The notes beneath the pieces were generated by a model, which ran no database searches, was not told where the DNA came from, and saw nothing but the letters and a program-made list of their open reading frames with translations. Positions 27,079 through 36,036 of a DNA stretch of 64,000 nt are shown one piece after another (the stretch's first letter is position 1; each line of letters begins with the position of its first letter). The DNA lies in assembly GCF_001553545.1 (NCBI RefSeq), contig NZ_CP014227.1, positions 845,001 through 909,000 on the forward strand, given 5' to 3'. A program made the translations under genes and the position numbers. The stretch is from Capnocytophaga haemolytica (GTDB lineage Bacteria; Bacteroidota; Bacteroidia; Flavobacteriales; Flavobacteriaceae).

Positions 27079-27987
27079 CTAAGAGTGTTTTCCGCCTTTG
27101 AGTATTTTGTAGACGTGCAAAATAGCGGGGAATACGGCGTCCATTGACTCGCTGGCGCCTTTGGTGGAGCCTGGTAGTGCCATCACTAAGGCGTTGCCGA
27201 TGGTGCCCATTACGCTGCGCGAAAGCATCGAATAAGGTGTGCGCTGCTGCCCATAAGCACGGATAGCCTCGGCTGCGCCTTCTATCTCACGGTCGAGGAG
27301 TGGACGCAGTGCCTCGGGGGTGACGTCGCGTGGTGAGAGCCCTGTGCCTCCTGTGATGATCACTAAGTTGCTTCCTTTGGTAATCTGTTCTTTTACAAGG
27401 GCTTGTATCGCAGGCACTTCATCGGGGATGATGGTGTAATCGAGCACTTTGATGGCTAAGCGCTCTAAGTGTGCTATGATCGCCTTGCCTGCCTTGTCTT
27501 CTTTGTTGCCTGCTGCAATGCTATCGGAGCAGACAATGACTGAGGCGTACGTATCCGTTACGTCTTCGTTATAGTCCGTCTTGCCTCCTTTTTTCTCTAA
27601 GAGTTTTATGTTGGAGATCTCAATGGCTTTGTCTAAGGGTTTGAGCATATCGTACATCGTGAGGGCTACTACGGAAGCGGCGTGCATAGCTTCGACCTCT
27701 ACGCCTGTTTTGTAGATGGTGTGTATTTCGACCTTTGCGGTGATCTCAAGTCCGTTGATTTGATAGGTTACTGCGGTATACTCAATGGGCAGTGGGTGGC
27801 AATCGGGTATCATATCTGCGGTGCGCTTGGCTGCGAAGAGCCCTGCTGCCTTTGCCATTTCGAATACGTCGCCTTTGGGGACGAGCTTCTGCTGTATTGC
27901 CTCAATGGTGCTTTGTGCGCTGACTTTTACGACTGCTTGTGCAATCGCTTTGCGCAGTGTGGGTGATTTGTGTGTGATATTGACCAT
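27079..27987 (-). CDS. moaCB: Bifunctional molybdenum cofactor protein MoaC-MogA/MoaB (MoaCB)
   Basis: 302 aa. The N-terminal MoaC domain (about 1-150; KGDVFEMAKAAGLFAAKRTADMIPDCHPLP, HAASVVALTMYDML) converts the GTP-derived cyclic intermediate made by MoaA to cyclic pyranopterin monophosphate. The C-terminal MoaB/MogA domain (about 160-302; SDSIAAGNKEDKAG, ITGGTGLSPRDVTPEAL, ALPGSTKG) adenylylates molybdopterin before molybdenum insertion. The two activities are far apart in the pathway, yet the fusion is known in Bacteroidota. It is the last gene of the minus-strand Moco group. Confidence 0.92.
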   Translation of the reverse strand: MVNITHKSPTLRKAIAQAVVKVSAQSTIEAIQQKLVPKGDVFEMAKAAGLFAAKRTADMIPDCHPLPIEYTAVTYQINGLEITAKVEIHTIYKTGVEVEAMHAASVVALTMYDMLKPLDKAIEISNIKLLEKKGGKTDYNEDVTDTYASVIVCSDSIAAGNKEDKAGKAIIAHLERLAIKVLDYTIIPDEVPAIQALVKEQITKGSNLVIITGGTGLSPRDVTPEALRPLLDREIEGAAEAIRAYGQQRTPYSMLSRSVMGTIGNALVMALPGSTKGASESMDAVFPAILHVYKILKGGKHS

Positions 27988-28312
27988 AATATGTATCTGT
28001 TTGTGTTTAGAATTTTATATAATTGATTTACAATCGATTCATTTTTCTGTTCTTTTGTCTTGAAACAAAAGAACCAAAAATTCAAGGCTTTGGATGCTTA
28101 GGCGAGAAAATCAACGTCTCTCGCTGAAAATCTCTAAACTCGCTCCCTACGGTCGCTCAGACAGTAGAGATTTTCAACGCTCGTTCCTATGTGACATACT
28201 CAAGCTGTGTGCCCTCGCTTGACTATCTCAGCCACGCCTCCAATGCCACCACAGAGCGCTAAACAAGATAAAGTTTAAACTGGCTTATGACTACTGCCTA
28301 CTGGCTTTTAAA
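27988..28312. other. Gene-free 325 bp filled by a 225-bp interspersed repeat
   Basis: Between moaE and moaCB. Nearly all of it is repeat copy 1. No ORF or promoter is evident. Confidence 0.7.
28048..28272 (+). repeat. 225-bp interspersed repeat, copy 1
   Basis: Identical to the copy at 28813-29037 except one base (28090). It contains an end hairpin (GTTCTTTTGT / ACAAAAGAAC, 6-nt loop) and an internal inverted pair (GAAAATCTCTA / TAGAGATTTTC). Noncoding. Confidence 0.95.
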
Positions 28313-28752
28313 TTATTTGTTTTCTTTCCAAGTGTGTGTGTTATCTTCAAAGATTTCTTTTCCCCAAAGGGCTACTTCTTTTTTGAAGCGTTCTACCATC
28401 TCGGCACAGGCGTCTAATGCTGCCTTGCGATGGGGTGCGGAGGTGAAGACGAAGAAGCACAGCTCGCCTACTTTGACTTCTCCTACGGAGTGGTAGAAGT
28501 GGGCGCAGGTAAGGGCGTATTTTGTGATGACTTCCTCGCGTATGATGGCTGCTTGTTCTAATGCCATTTCGGTATGTGTGGTGAACTCCATTGCTGTGAG
28601 GTTCTTGCCGTCGCGCTGATCAGCACGTATTTGTCCGAGGAAGATGCTGTGTCCGCCAATCTCGGTTTTTACTTGGTGCTTGGCAATGCTCTCGGCTACT
28701 AAACTGGGGGGATTGCTCCTTCTTTAAATATATTCTTTATTTTTATATCCAT
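28313..28752 (-). pseudogene. moaE: Molybdopterin synthase catalytic subunit MoaE, frameshifted in a G6 run
   Basis: MoaE transfers sulfur from thiocarboxylated MoaD to precursor Z to make molybdopterin. The minus strand starts at ATG 28752 (MDIKIKNIFKEGAIPP) and hits a stop two codons after a run of six C. Adding one base restores SLVAESIAKHQ, TEIGGHSIFLGQIRADQRDGK and then the rest, MEFTTHTEMA to HTWKENK. The repaired protein would be 146 aa, the normal MoaE size, with conserved APHRKAALDA and lysines near the end. The slipped tract is 28706-28711. It may be a real mutation, a phase-variable switch or a sequencing error in a homopolymer. Confidence 0.88.
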
Positions 28753-29092
28753 TTGTTAATATATTATAGTTAATTTTCTGATATTATAACTCATAATTGA
28801 TTAGTTTTCTTTTGTTCTTTTGTCTTGAAACAAAAGAACCAAAAATTCAAGGCTGTGGATGCTTAGGCGAGAAAATCAACGTCTCTCGCTGAAAATCTCT
28901 AAACTCGCTCCCTACGGTCGCTCAGACAGTAGAGATTTTCAACGCTCGTTCCTATGTGACATACTCAAGCTGTGTGCCCTCGCTTGACTATCTCAGCCAC
29001 GCCTCCAATGCCACCACAGAGCGCTAAACAAGATAAAACTTAAGGTATAAATAATTTCTATTAAACAAAAACTATTTGCTATCCTCTAACTT
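28753..29092. other. Gene-free 340 bp with a 225-bp repeat copy
   Basis: Between moeB and moaE. It holds repeat copy 2 plus about 60 bp of AT-rich DNA next to moaE. No promoter of the TAnnTTTG type was clear. Confidence 0.65.
28813..29037 (+). repeat. 225-bp interspersed repeat, copy 2
   Basis: Same orientation as copy 1, offset exactly 765 bp, one mismatch. The two copies bracket moaE, so recombination between them would delete it. Confidence 0.95.
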
Positions 29093-30184
29093 CTATTCTG
29101 TAAAAGCTAAAATATTTTTTACGCCCCCAGCGTAGTGTGTGAGCACTTTCTCGGGGTAATGTTTCTTGGCAATGTGCAATGCTTTTTCGCTGCGGATACC
29201 TGCTGCACAGATAAAGCATACTCGTGGATAGGCTGCAAGCTCTGTGATGCGCGCCTCTAATTCTTGGAGGGGGATCTGTATATGTGGGTAGCGCAATTTA
29301 GGTTGCTCTTCGGGCAGCCGTACATCGATGAGGACGCTGCCCTCCTCACTGAGGAATGCTTGCAGGTGGGTATCTGATGTGAGCTGCTCAAGGGGGCTGT
29401 GTCCGCAGAATTGTGCATAATCGTATGAGGCGAAAGCCTCTGGGGTTTTGGGATATTGTTTATCTGCAATAAGGGTATAATCTATTGTGAAGGTCTGACA
29501 GGTTTTGATGCTGAATAGAAGCAGTTTGTGTGCCAGTACGTCCGTTGAGCCGATGAGGACTTTGATCACTTCATTGGCTTGGAGTGTGCCTATCAGTGCT
29601 GAGAGTGTGGGCAATACGCCTGCTTCATTGCAGTTGGGCACTTCGTCGGGGGCGGGGGCTTGTGGGAAGAGGTCGCGGTAGGAGGTGCGCTGCCCGTTTT
29701 TCTCTACGTTGAATACGGATACTTGTCCTTCATAACGGAATATGGCTCCATACACTAAGGGTTTGCCTAAGAGCAGGCAGGCATCATTGACCAAGTAGCG
29801 GGTGTTGAAGTTGTCGGTGCCGTCGAGCACTATGTCATAGGGGGCTATAAGTGCTAAGGCGTTCTGCTGAGTGAGCTGTGTGTTGTAGGCTTCTATGGTT
29901 ACCTGGCTATTGAGGTGTTGTAGGGCTTGCTTAGCGACTTCTACCTTAGGACACCCGATGTCGGCTTCGGTAAAGAGGATTTGCCTATGGAGGTTGTGCT
30001 TATCTACTATGTCGAAATCTACAATGCCTATATGCCCTACGCCGCTGCTGGTGAGCAGTTGTAGGGCAGGGCAGCCTAATCCGCCTGCCCCAATAACCAA
30101 GACTTTGGCTTGTGCGAGCTTTTCTTGCCCGCGCCTGCCAAAGTCTGGAAGTATGATTTGTCTGTTATAGCGTTGTAAGTCCAT
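29093..30184 (-). CDS. moeB: MoeB/ThiF-type adenylyltransferase with C-terminal rhodanese domain
   Basis: 363 aa. The E1-like domain (about 1-245) shows the ATP-binding GAGGLGCPALQ, the DxDxxDxxNLxRQ-type motif (VDFDIVDKHNLHRQILF) and DGTDNFNTRYLVND. It adenylylates the C-terminal glycine of MoaD. The rhodanese domain (about 255-363) has the sulfur-carrying cysteine in CAAGIRS. The zinc CxxC pairs usual in MoeB are not obvious. It is followed by the repeat region and moaE, and preceded by moaD with an 11-nt gap, so it belongs to Moco rather than thiamine synthesis. Confidence 0.88.
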   Translation of the reverse strand: MDLQRYNRQIILPDFGRRGQEKLAQAKVLVIGAGGLGCPALQLLTSSGVGHIGIVDFDIVDKHNLHRQILFTEADIGCPKVEVAKQALQHLNSQVTIEAYNTQLTQQNALALIAPYDIVLDGTDNFNTRYLVNDACLLLGKPLVYGAIFRYEGQVSVFNVEKNGQRTSYRDLFPQAPAPDEVPNCNEAGVLPTLSALIGTLQANEVIKVLIGSTDVLAHKLLLFSIKTCQTFTIDYTLIADKQYPKTPEAFASYDYAQFCGHSPLEQLTSDTHLQAFLSEEGSVLIDVRLPEEQPKLRYPHIQIPLQELEARITELAAYPRVCFICAAGIRSEKALHIAKKHYPEKVLTHYAGGVKNILAFTE

Positions 30185-30195
30185 ACTGTATTGTC

Positions 30196-30435
30196 TTAAC
30201 CTCCTGAGTAAGGGGGTAATAGTGCTATGTTGTCGCGCTCACTTATAACCTGCTCATCGCTTGCTTTATGGTTGGCGACTACGATAAAGTAAGTTCCTCC
30301 GCGTAGAGCTGGGAAAGTCTCTTCGAGTGCTTGTCGGAGCTCGCCTACGGTGTTTGCCTGAGTGTGCAGAGTATAGTCTGTTGTGGCAAAGATATCGGTA
30401 AGCCGACCAAAGATCTTCATTTGTAATTTCTTCAT
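30196..30435 (-). CDS. moaD: Molybdopterin synthase sulfur carrier subunit MoaD
   Basis: 79 aa, ubiquitin-like, ending in the required Gly-Gly (LLPPYSGG). A segment NIALLPPYSGG and an early FGRLTDIFATTDYTL fit the family. The C-terminal glycine is activated by MoeB and thiocarboxylated, then delivers sulfur to MoaE. It starts 4 nt after the narK stop, so nitrate transporter and cofactor genes are in one transcript. Confidence 0.9.
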   Translation of the reverse strand: MKKLQMKIFGRLTDIFATTDYTLHTQANTVGELRQALEETFPALRGGTYFIVVANHKASDEQVISERDNIALLPPYSGG

Positions 30436-30439
30436 AGGG

Positions 30440-31801
30440 CTAACTTGGGCGCTCGCAACCTTTACGGGTGTAGAAATGCCAGTTAATTGCTGTAGCTACA
30501 ATGCAGTTCAGCACCAAAAACCAGAAGAAGGCTCTTGCATCGCCTGTGTGCTGGTTAGATTGTGAGATAAATACGTTGAAGATAAACGGACCAAAGGCTG
30601 CAATAGCCGAAGTGAGCCCGATAACCCCTGCTGCCTTACGTGGTGACTCTTGGAATATCACTGGATATTGCTTGAAGGTGGCTGCATTACCAATCCCTGT
30701 GAAGAAGAATATAGTAAGGCAGATCACTAAGAACATTGGGAACTTATCTGCGTAATTAGCCTCTGTTGGGGTGAGATAACCCCCGAATATCAAAGCCAAA
30801 ATGAGCACCAAGAGGGCTATCCCTGTGATATGGGTAAGGATGGCACCGCCTGTTTTATCGGCTACGCGACCAAAGAGCACGCGGGTTGCTGAGCCCAAGA
30901 GCGGTCCGTAGAAGGCATAGGTAAGCGGGTCAATGCTGGAATCGTATTGCGCGTAAAGCGTTTTGATGAGCATAGGAAATGCAGCTGACATCCCTGCGAA
31001 GATACCAAAGGTCATTATGTAGGTCATCGTGCAGTAATAGGTGTGCTTATCGCCAAAGATATCCAGTTGCTCTTTAAAAGAGGCTTTTACAGGGATACTT
31101 CTGAGGGATACCCAAGCCCAAATACCTACTATAATCAAAAATGGTATATAGATAAAGGCTGCATTTTCAAGGTAGATAGTCTTGCCTGTCTCTACGATAA
31201 TCTCTCCTCCACCCATAAATGAGAAGATTGATAAGCTAATGATGATAGGCGTTAAGAGCTGTACTAAGCTCACCCCAAAGTTACCAATCCCTGCTTGGAT
31301 ACCCAAAGCTGTCCCTGAGAGTTTCTTAGGGAAGAACAATGAAGTAGATGGCATAAACGAGGAGAAATCGCCTCCACCCATACCCAGCAAGAACCCTATG
31401 AGCATAAAGTACCAAAATGATGAGTTAGGGTTCATCACTGCGAAGCCTAACATCAAGAGAGGAATTACCTTCATAAAGTTGCTAAACGCCACGATCTTAC
31501 GTGTACCAAAGATGGGAATTAGGAAGGTGTTAATACCTCTTAATATTGCCCCTGAAAGCCCTGGTATGGCTGCCAGCCAAAAGAGTTGATCCTTATTAAA
31601 GCTAAACCCAATCTTATCCAAGCGTAGCACTACGGCACTGTACAAAAACCACGTAGCAAAGGACAGCGTCAAGGCTATCGTAGTGATGGTAAGTGTCTTC
31701 CACGCAATTTTCTTACCTGTTGCTTCCCAATATTGCTCATTAGTGGGGTCATAACCCACAAGGTAATCTCCATTATTTTTAGTGTTTCCTTTTTCTGACA
31801 T
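30440..31801 (-). CDS. narK: NarK-family nitrate/nitrite transporter (second copy)
   Basis: 453 aa, 12 predicted transmembrane helices, major facilitator superfamily. It carries the two nitrate-signature-like segments of the NNP group: GIQAGIGNFGVSLVQL (about residue 165) and TGIGNAATFKQYPVIF (about 385). It is expected in the inner membrane, importing nitrate or exchanging it for nitrite. It is followed at once by moaD and lies 40 nt after another NarK-like gene. Tandem narK1/narK2 pairs are typical where one works as a proton symporter and the other as a nitrate/nitrite antiporter; which is which cannot be read here. Confidence 0.88.
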   Translation of the reverse strand: MSEKGNTKNNGDYLVGYDPTNEQYWEATGKKIAWKTLTITTIALTLSFATWFLYSAVVLRLDKIGFSFNKDQLFWLAAIPGLSGAILRGINTFLIPIFGTRKIVAFSNFMKVIPLLMLGFAVMNPNSSFWYFMLIGFLLGMGGGDFSSFMPSTSLFFPKKLSGTALGIQAGIGNFGVSLVQLLTPIIISLSIFSFMGGGEIIVETGKTIYLENAAFIYIPFLIIVGIWAWVSLRSIPVKASFKEQLDIFGDKHTYYCTMTYIMTFGIFAGMSAAFPMLIKTLYAQYDSSIDPLTYAFYGPLLGSATRVLFGRVADKTGGAILTHITGIALLVLILALIFGGYLTPTEANYADKFPMFLVICLTIFFFTGIGNAATFKQYPVIFQESPRKAAGVIGLTSAIAAFGPFIFNVFISQSNQHTGDARAFFWFLVLNCIVATAINWHFYTRKGCERPS

Positions 31802-31841
31802 AAATTTATCTTTTAATTATCATTTATCTAATCACTGACCT

Positions 31842-33314
31842 CTATTCTTCTATCTTATCAGCAATCTCAGGGGCTGCTTTCTTGTTCATCTTTCTGATGG
31901 TACTATTCATCCACCAGATGCAGACTGCTGACATCACAAATACGAAGATCCACGAGCTTGTCCACAAACCTGAGAAATCGAGCAGATAACCGAAGAGGAT
32001 AGGACCTAAGAAGCCCCCAAGCCCCCCAATCAGGCCTACCATACCGCCTACTAAGCCTACTTCGTTAGGATAGTACTCAGGGATGTATTTGTAGACTGCT
32101 GCTTTGCCGATACCCCAAGCCGTACCAATGAGTATGACTAATATGGCAAATACCCACATATCAGCCTCGAACTTGATGAGGGTTTTACCTTCGGCTAAGA
32201 GTTCTTTCTTTTTTACTTCTTGGTTTTGTTTTACCAATGCCTCTTGCCACGAGAACGACTCTGGTAATATTGAGGTTTTCTCTGGGATTTGAGGCTTTTG
32301 CTTGATGGCAATGGTTTCCTTGCCGAGCACGATCTGGGTATCGGTTACCTCTTTGACTACGTCGTTTTTCTTGGCTACAACTCCTTTTCCTGGGGTGAGG
32401 ATTTCCATCTTAGGGAGCATCAATAGTCCGCCTAAGATGAGGGAGGAGTAGAGCACCCATTGCATTACGGCACGAGCTCCGAATTTATCAGAGAGCCAAC
32501 CACCTACAGCACGGATCACGCCACTTGGTAAGCTGAAGGCTGAGGTGAGGATTCCGCCTAATACAATTGAGGTCTGATAAACGTTTACATAATAAGGCAA
32601 TAGCCATTGTGAGAAGGCTACAAACAGACCAAATACTAAGAAGTAGTACAGCCCGAAGCGCCATACTCTTGTTTTCGCTAATGGAGCCAAGAGTTCGCGG
32701 GTAGTTTTGCCGTGTACAGGGGCTGTTTTATTCTTCGTAAAGAGTAAAAAGCACAGTGCCATTACTAAGAGCACTACACCGTAAATCACAGGTAGCCAGC
32801 GCCAACCGTCGGGATTGTCCTTGCATAGGTAATTGAGCAGTGTTGGTGCAAAGAAGGTGGTCAAAGCCGCCCCTGCGTTGCCCATCCCGAAGATACCAAG
32901 GGCGCGCCCTTGCCAGTTCTTGGGGTACCACACTGAGGTAAAGGCAATTCCAATGGCAAAACCCGTACCGATCATCCCAAAGAGGATGCTGAGTGTGAAG
33001 TACATCCAATAGGAATTCACAAAATGCAGCAGAAAAAGCGGGATGCTACAAAAGATTAGTAGTGAGGAAAATATAATCTTTCCACCATACTTATCAGTGA
33101 GTATCCCCATAGGTACACGCATAATAGACCCCGAGAGGATAGGAATCCCTAAGAGCCAGCCTGTTTCGACTACTGACCAGTTAAAGATTTCTTTATCAAC
33201 AAGGTAAGTAACCAGCACCCCGTTGAGCGTCCAGCAGGCAAAGCAAATCGTGAATGCCAGCGTGTTAAAGAATAGCACCTTGTGCGATTGTTTAAGTGAT
33301 GTTGATGTATCCAT
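31842..33314 (-). CDS. narK: NarK-family nitrate/nitrite transporter (first copy)
   Basis: 490 aa, major facilitator superfamily. Signature-like segments are GIFGMGNAGAALTTFFAP (about residue 142) and GLVGGMVGLIGGLGGFLGP (about 430). A hydrophilic insertion of roughly 70 residues (about 310-385, KGVVAKKNDVVKEVTDTQ onward) sits between transmembrane segments. It is the first gene of the narK-narK-moaD-moeB group and is preceded by a -7 box. Confidence 0.87.
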   Translation of the reverse strand: MDTSTSLKQSHKVLFFNTLAFTICFACWTLNGVLVTYLVDKEIFNWSVVETGWLLGIPILSGSIMRVPMGILTDKYGGKIIFSSLLIFCSIPLFLLHFVNSYWMYFTLSILFGMIGTGFAIGIAFTSVWYPKNWQGRALGIFGMGNAGAALTTFFAPTLLNYLCKDNPDGWRWLPVIYGVVLLVMALCFLLFTKNKTAPVHGKTTRELLAPLAKTRVWRFGLYYFLVFGLFVAFSQWLLPYYVNVYQTSIVLGGILTSAFSLPSGVIRAVGGWLSDKFGARAVMQWVLYSSLILGGLLMLPKMEILTPGKGVVAKKNDVVKEVTDTQIVLGKETIAIKQKPQIPEKTSILPESFSWQEALVKQNQEVKKKELLAEGKTLIKFEADMWVFAILVILIGTAWGIGKAAVYKYIPEYYPNEVGLVGGMVGLIGGLGGFLGPILFGYLLDFSGLWTSSWIFVFVMSAVCIWWMNSTIRKMNKKAAPEIADKIEE

Positions 33315-33392
33315 TTTATTTTACTTATCTTTATAATTCATTTCTCCTTTGATATAGCCCGAGACCTCAAGCTCATACTATAATTTCTGGGG

Positions 33393-33400
33393 CAAAAATA
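33393..33400 (-). promoter_or_regulatory. narK operon -7 box
   Basis: Minus-strand TATTTTTG. No TTG at 19-20 nt, so it may need an activator. Confidence 0.45.
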
Positions 33401-33565
33401 CACCTTTTTTATTTATAGAAAAAAGAAAATGCAATATTTTTTCACAAGAAGAGAACTTTTTATTTTTAAGCAATTAAGTATTTTTTTTATTTGCTGTAAA
33501 TCAACATTCTAATTTTATTTATAAGATAACCCTGTATTTATTCTAAAAGTCCTTTAAAAGGCTGT

Positions 33566-33602
33566 AAAATAAAAAAGCGCCCGACATCCCTGCCAAGCGC
33601 TT
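33566..33602 (-). terminator. Terminator after the OB-repeat lipoprotein gene
   Basis: Minus strand: AAGCGC, loop, GCGCTT followed by TTTTAT, 23 nt past the stop. Confidence 0.8.
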
Positions 33603-33624
33603 CGAAAAGGAAACCTAAAAATAT

Positions 33625-35025
33625 TTACTTTATAATCATATTACTTTCTTTATAAATACTCAGTTTATTCCACTTAATCACAGGACCTCCTCCTCGCTTG
33701 CCCCAAAAACGACCTCTACCCACAAAGTCTCTTCCTTTTTCATCATTGAGTTTGTCCTGAGTTTCTTTGCTAAGTGAGTTAAAGTCAGGAATATCAATCT
33801 CTATATCTGTCTTATCTCCAAAGAAAACGTGCGTCCTATAATGGTTATTCTGAGTGTCCATAATCGCTTTTTCAACCCCCCTGAGGATCACTTGTATATT
33901 ATCCGCCTTGTCAGGGTTCATATACTTCATAAAATCATCGTGAGTAGCAGTTTCTGCTCTCAGATAAGCGATGCTTACAAAAGTAACGTTCTTCTCTGCA
34001 GCATACGAAAGCGCCTTACTGCCATTGGTGAGGGTTTCAAACTTACCTGTTACCGACACCGTTTCGCCTTCCGCTAACTGGTAAAGCGTCTGCTGAAACA
34101 TCGCGTCAGTATAAGGGCTGTACAAGGCTACTTCTACCCCATCGAATGTAATATAAGCTTTTTTATCTTTGGCTACGATCTTCCCATCTAAGGTTACCCA
34201 TTTGCCTTCGTTGGCGGTGAAGTCAGAGGCTTTTGCGCTTTTATCCGAAAGAACAGCGGGGGCAGCTGGCTTAGCAGGTGCAGCCCCAAAAACCAAGTCT
34301 TTGGCTTGCTCAAAAATGATTTGAGCCTGAGCCCCCTCATCTTTAAACTTCCCTGTGACAGTAACCTCATAGCCTTCGGTGAGGAGCTTTTCGAGGTCTT
34401 GTGCAGCGAGAGTGAGCCCTTGCGCTGGGGTTATCTTCACAAAGAAGGTACTCTCAGCAGTCTTAAACTGAGCAACTCCTTCTTTGAGGAACACTTTCCC
34501 GTGAAGGATGGCTGTTTGGTTGGCTGCTTTGGTTTGGGTGTACACAGCCTTAGTGAGTTTCTCAGCCTCTAATTTCTTAGTTTCAGCAGGCGTTACTTTG
34601 CCAAAGGTGAGATCTTTTTCTGCTTTGTAAACCAAACGCGCTTTGACGGTGTTGCCTTCAGTAAGGGTAGTGAAAGTACCTACTGCAGTCACCTCTTGCC
34701 CATCGGTGGCGAGTTTGGCTTTAGCCTCGGCTGAAAGTGCACTTACCACGGCAGGTTCACCATAGAGTTCTACCTCAAAGTTATCTTTGAGTGTGAAGTA
34801 AGCCTTGCCGTCACTAACGGTGATATTGCCGTGCAGCTTTACCAGCTTGTTGAGGTTCGTGTTAAAGTCTGCCTGAGTGGCACTTTGTGCCTCAAGCGCT
34901 TTGGCTATAGGCACTTCGGGGCGGATGGGTTCATCATTGTCTTTCTGACAAGATACGGTACCAAAAAGTGTGAGCGCAAGTAGGCTCAACACCAACATTA
35001 ACTGCCTTAATTTCAATAATTTCAT
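33625..35025 (-). CDS. Lipoprotein of four tandem OB-like domains
   Basis: 466 aa with lipobox C26 (GTVSC). Four related modules of about 90 residues follow (roughly 48-145, 155-250, 262-352, 358-462). Each has the pattern (V/I)xLHGxIxxxxGKAYFTL, then xVELY, then EGxEVxVxGKF and a closing KDLxFG. This looks like an OB fold of the nucleic-acid or DUF5689 sort. The function is not known to me. It follows a two-module paralogue and the TonB receptor on the same strand, so it may be a surface or periplasmic ligand-binding partner of that receptor. Confidence 0.75.
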   Translation of the reverse strand: MKLLKLRQLMLVLSLLALTLFGTVSCQKDNDEPIRPEVPIAKALEAQSATQADFNTNLNKLVKLHGNITVSDGKAYFTLKDNFEVELYGEPAVVSALSAEAKAKLATDGQEVTAVGTFTTLTEGNTVKARLVYKAEKDLTFGKVTPAETKKLEAEKLTKAVYTQTKAANQTAILHGKVFLKEGVAQFKTAESTFFVKITPAQGLTLAAQDLEKLLTEGYEVTVTGKFKDEGAQAQIIFEQAKDLVFGAAPAKPAAPAVLSDKSAKASDFTANEGKWVTLDGKIVAKDKKAYITFDGVEVALYSPYTDAMFQQTLYQLAEGETVSVTGKFETLTNGSKALSYAAEKNVTFVSIAYLRAETATHDDFMKYMNPDKADNIQVILRGVEKAIMDTQNNHYRTHVFFGDKTDIEIDIPDFNSLSKETQDKLNDEKGRDFVGRGRFWGKRGGGPVIKWNKLSIYKESNMIIK

Positions 35026-35047
35026 ATAGCTTATGGTTTAAAATTTC

Positions 35048-35842
35048 TCAATTGTGAAAAGTGATGTCGTCCAAACTGTTATAGAGCACCTCGCGGGTGT
35101 AATACTCATTGAAAATACCCCGCACCGTTAGCTCTGTACCCACCTTGAAGAGCTTATCCTTAATCTCTTGCGGATAAGTGTTTTGGTCTTCATTGTATAT
35201 CTGTATTTCATTGCCGTCGGCAAGGGTCATAAAGGCGCGAGTAGTAAAGTTCTTAACCCCCAGTATGCGCAGGTGAGTGATCACCCCGTGCAGCCTAATT
35301 TCTTTACCTTGCACAAAATCCTTTGCCATCGTGATCTTTGAGGCTTCTAATAGCGGTATAGTTTCAGCAGGCGGGCGCGGTGGTGGTGGGGTATTGTCAA
35401 AAACAAGATCTTGAATGCTCTTGTACTCTATCTGCTTCTTGACAAAACCGTTACCTGTGGTAAACTCAATAAACTTGCCCACAATGGTCAGCTCTTGCCC
35501 TTCCTTAAGTAACTTCGCCTTAATATCAGCTGGGAAAGTAGCGAGCTTAGCTCTATCGATATAAAGCTCCACACGAAAGTGATCCTTGAACTCAAAAGCA
35601 GAGCGCCCCGACCTAACAACTAAATGCCCGTGTACACGTACCGTTTGGTTCAAATTGTTGATAAAATCGGCTTGTACAGCATCCTTTGCCTCGATGTACT
35701 TAAGCCCGTCAGCTGGAGGCACATACGGAGGTTCCTCAGGAATATCAGGTGGCAACGGTGGCGCCTCATCCTTATGGCAAGACATTGCCCCCAAGAGGAG
35801 TAGCCAAACACTCAACCATAATAATAAATTTCTCTTTTTCAT
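35048..35842 (-). CDS. Lipoprotein of two tandem OB-like domains
   Basis: 264 aa from ATG 35842 (the lipoprotein signal MKKRNLLLWL begins there; the longer in-frame start lacks one). Lipobox LLLLGAMSC, then a proline-rich linker (PPLPPDIPEEPPYVPP) that could span the distance from the membrane. Two modules follow (about 60-155 and 170-264) like those of the neighbouring four-module protein: TVRVHGHLVVRSGRSAFEF, VELY, EGQELTIVGKF and DLVF. The two genes are 22 nt apart and surely related by duplication. Confidence 0.75.
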   Translation of the reverse strand: MKKRNLLLWLSVWLLLLGAMSCHKDEAPPLPPDIPEEPPYVPPADGLKYIEAKDAVQADFINNLNQTVRVHGHLVVRSGRSAFEFKDHFRVELYIDRAKLATFPADIKAKLLKEGQELTIVGKFIEFTTGNGFVKKQIEYKSIQDLVFDNTPPPPRPPAETIPLLEASKITMAKDFVQGKEIRLHGVITHLRILGVKNFTTRAFMTLADGNEIQIYNEDQNTYPQEIKDKLFKVGTELTVRGIFNEYYTREVLYNSLDDITFHN

Positions 35843-35906
35843 ATATTTACAGTGAACTTGTTTAAACTTTTTTCTTTGTGTCATTCACGGATCGATTTCA
35901 CGATCT

Positions 35907-35980
35907 GCGTTGGCATTGGAGACGTTGATTTACTCGCCTAAGCATCCAACAACGCTTGTGCAGCTCGCCCCCTTGATTTT
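35907..35980 (-). repeat. Truncated, internally deleted copy of the 225-bp repeat
   Basis: It matches the inverse complement of the repeat: GGCATTGGAG joined to GAGACGTTGATTT, then CTCGCCTAAGCATCCA. The hairpin end is lost. Confidence 0.7.
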
Positions 35981-35992
35981 ATGAAGGTTAGT

Positions 35993-36036
35993 TACAACCA
36001 ACGGATAGCTAACGAACAGCTAACGAATAGCTAATT
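35993..36036. repeat. 11-bp phased repeat array (4 units) at the end of the TonB receptor gene
   Basis: Four 11-mers of RATAGCTAACG type, the last overlapping the stop codon of the receptor gene. Confidence 0.75.

Larger units (their letters stand above)
33315..33624. other. Gene-free 310 bp, AT-rich
   Basis: It contains the narK -7 box (33393-33400) and the terminator of the lipoprotein gene to its right (33566-33602). Nothing else is evident, and no clear FNR- or NarL-type palindrome was found. Confidence 0.6.

Noticed and set aside
28048..29037. Composite transposon with 225-bp ends carrying moaE
   Set aside because: The copies are in direct orientation, contain no transposase, and moaE is in its normal operon order; no target duplication is visible.
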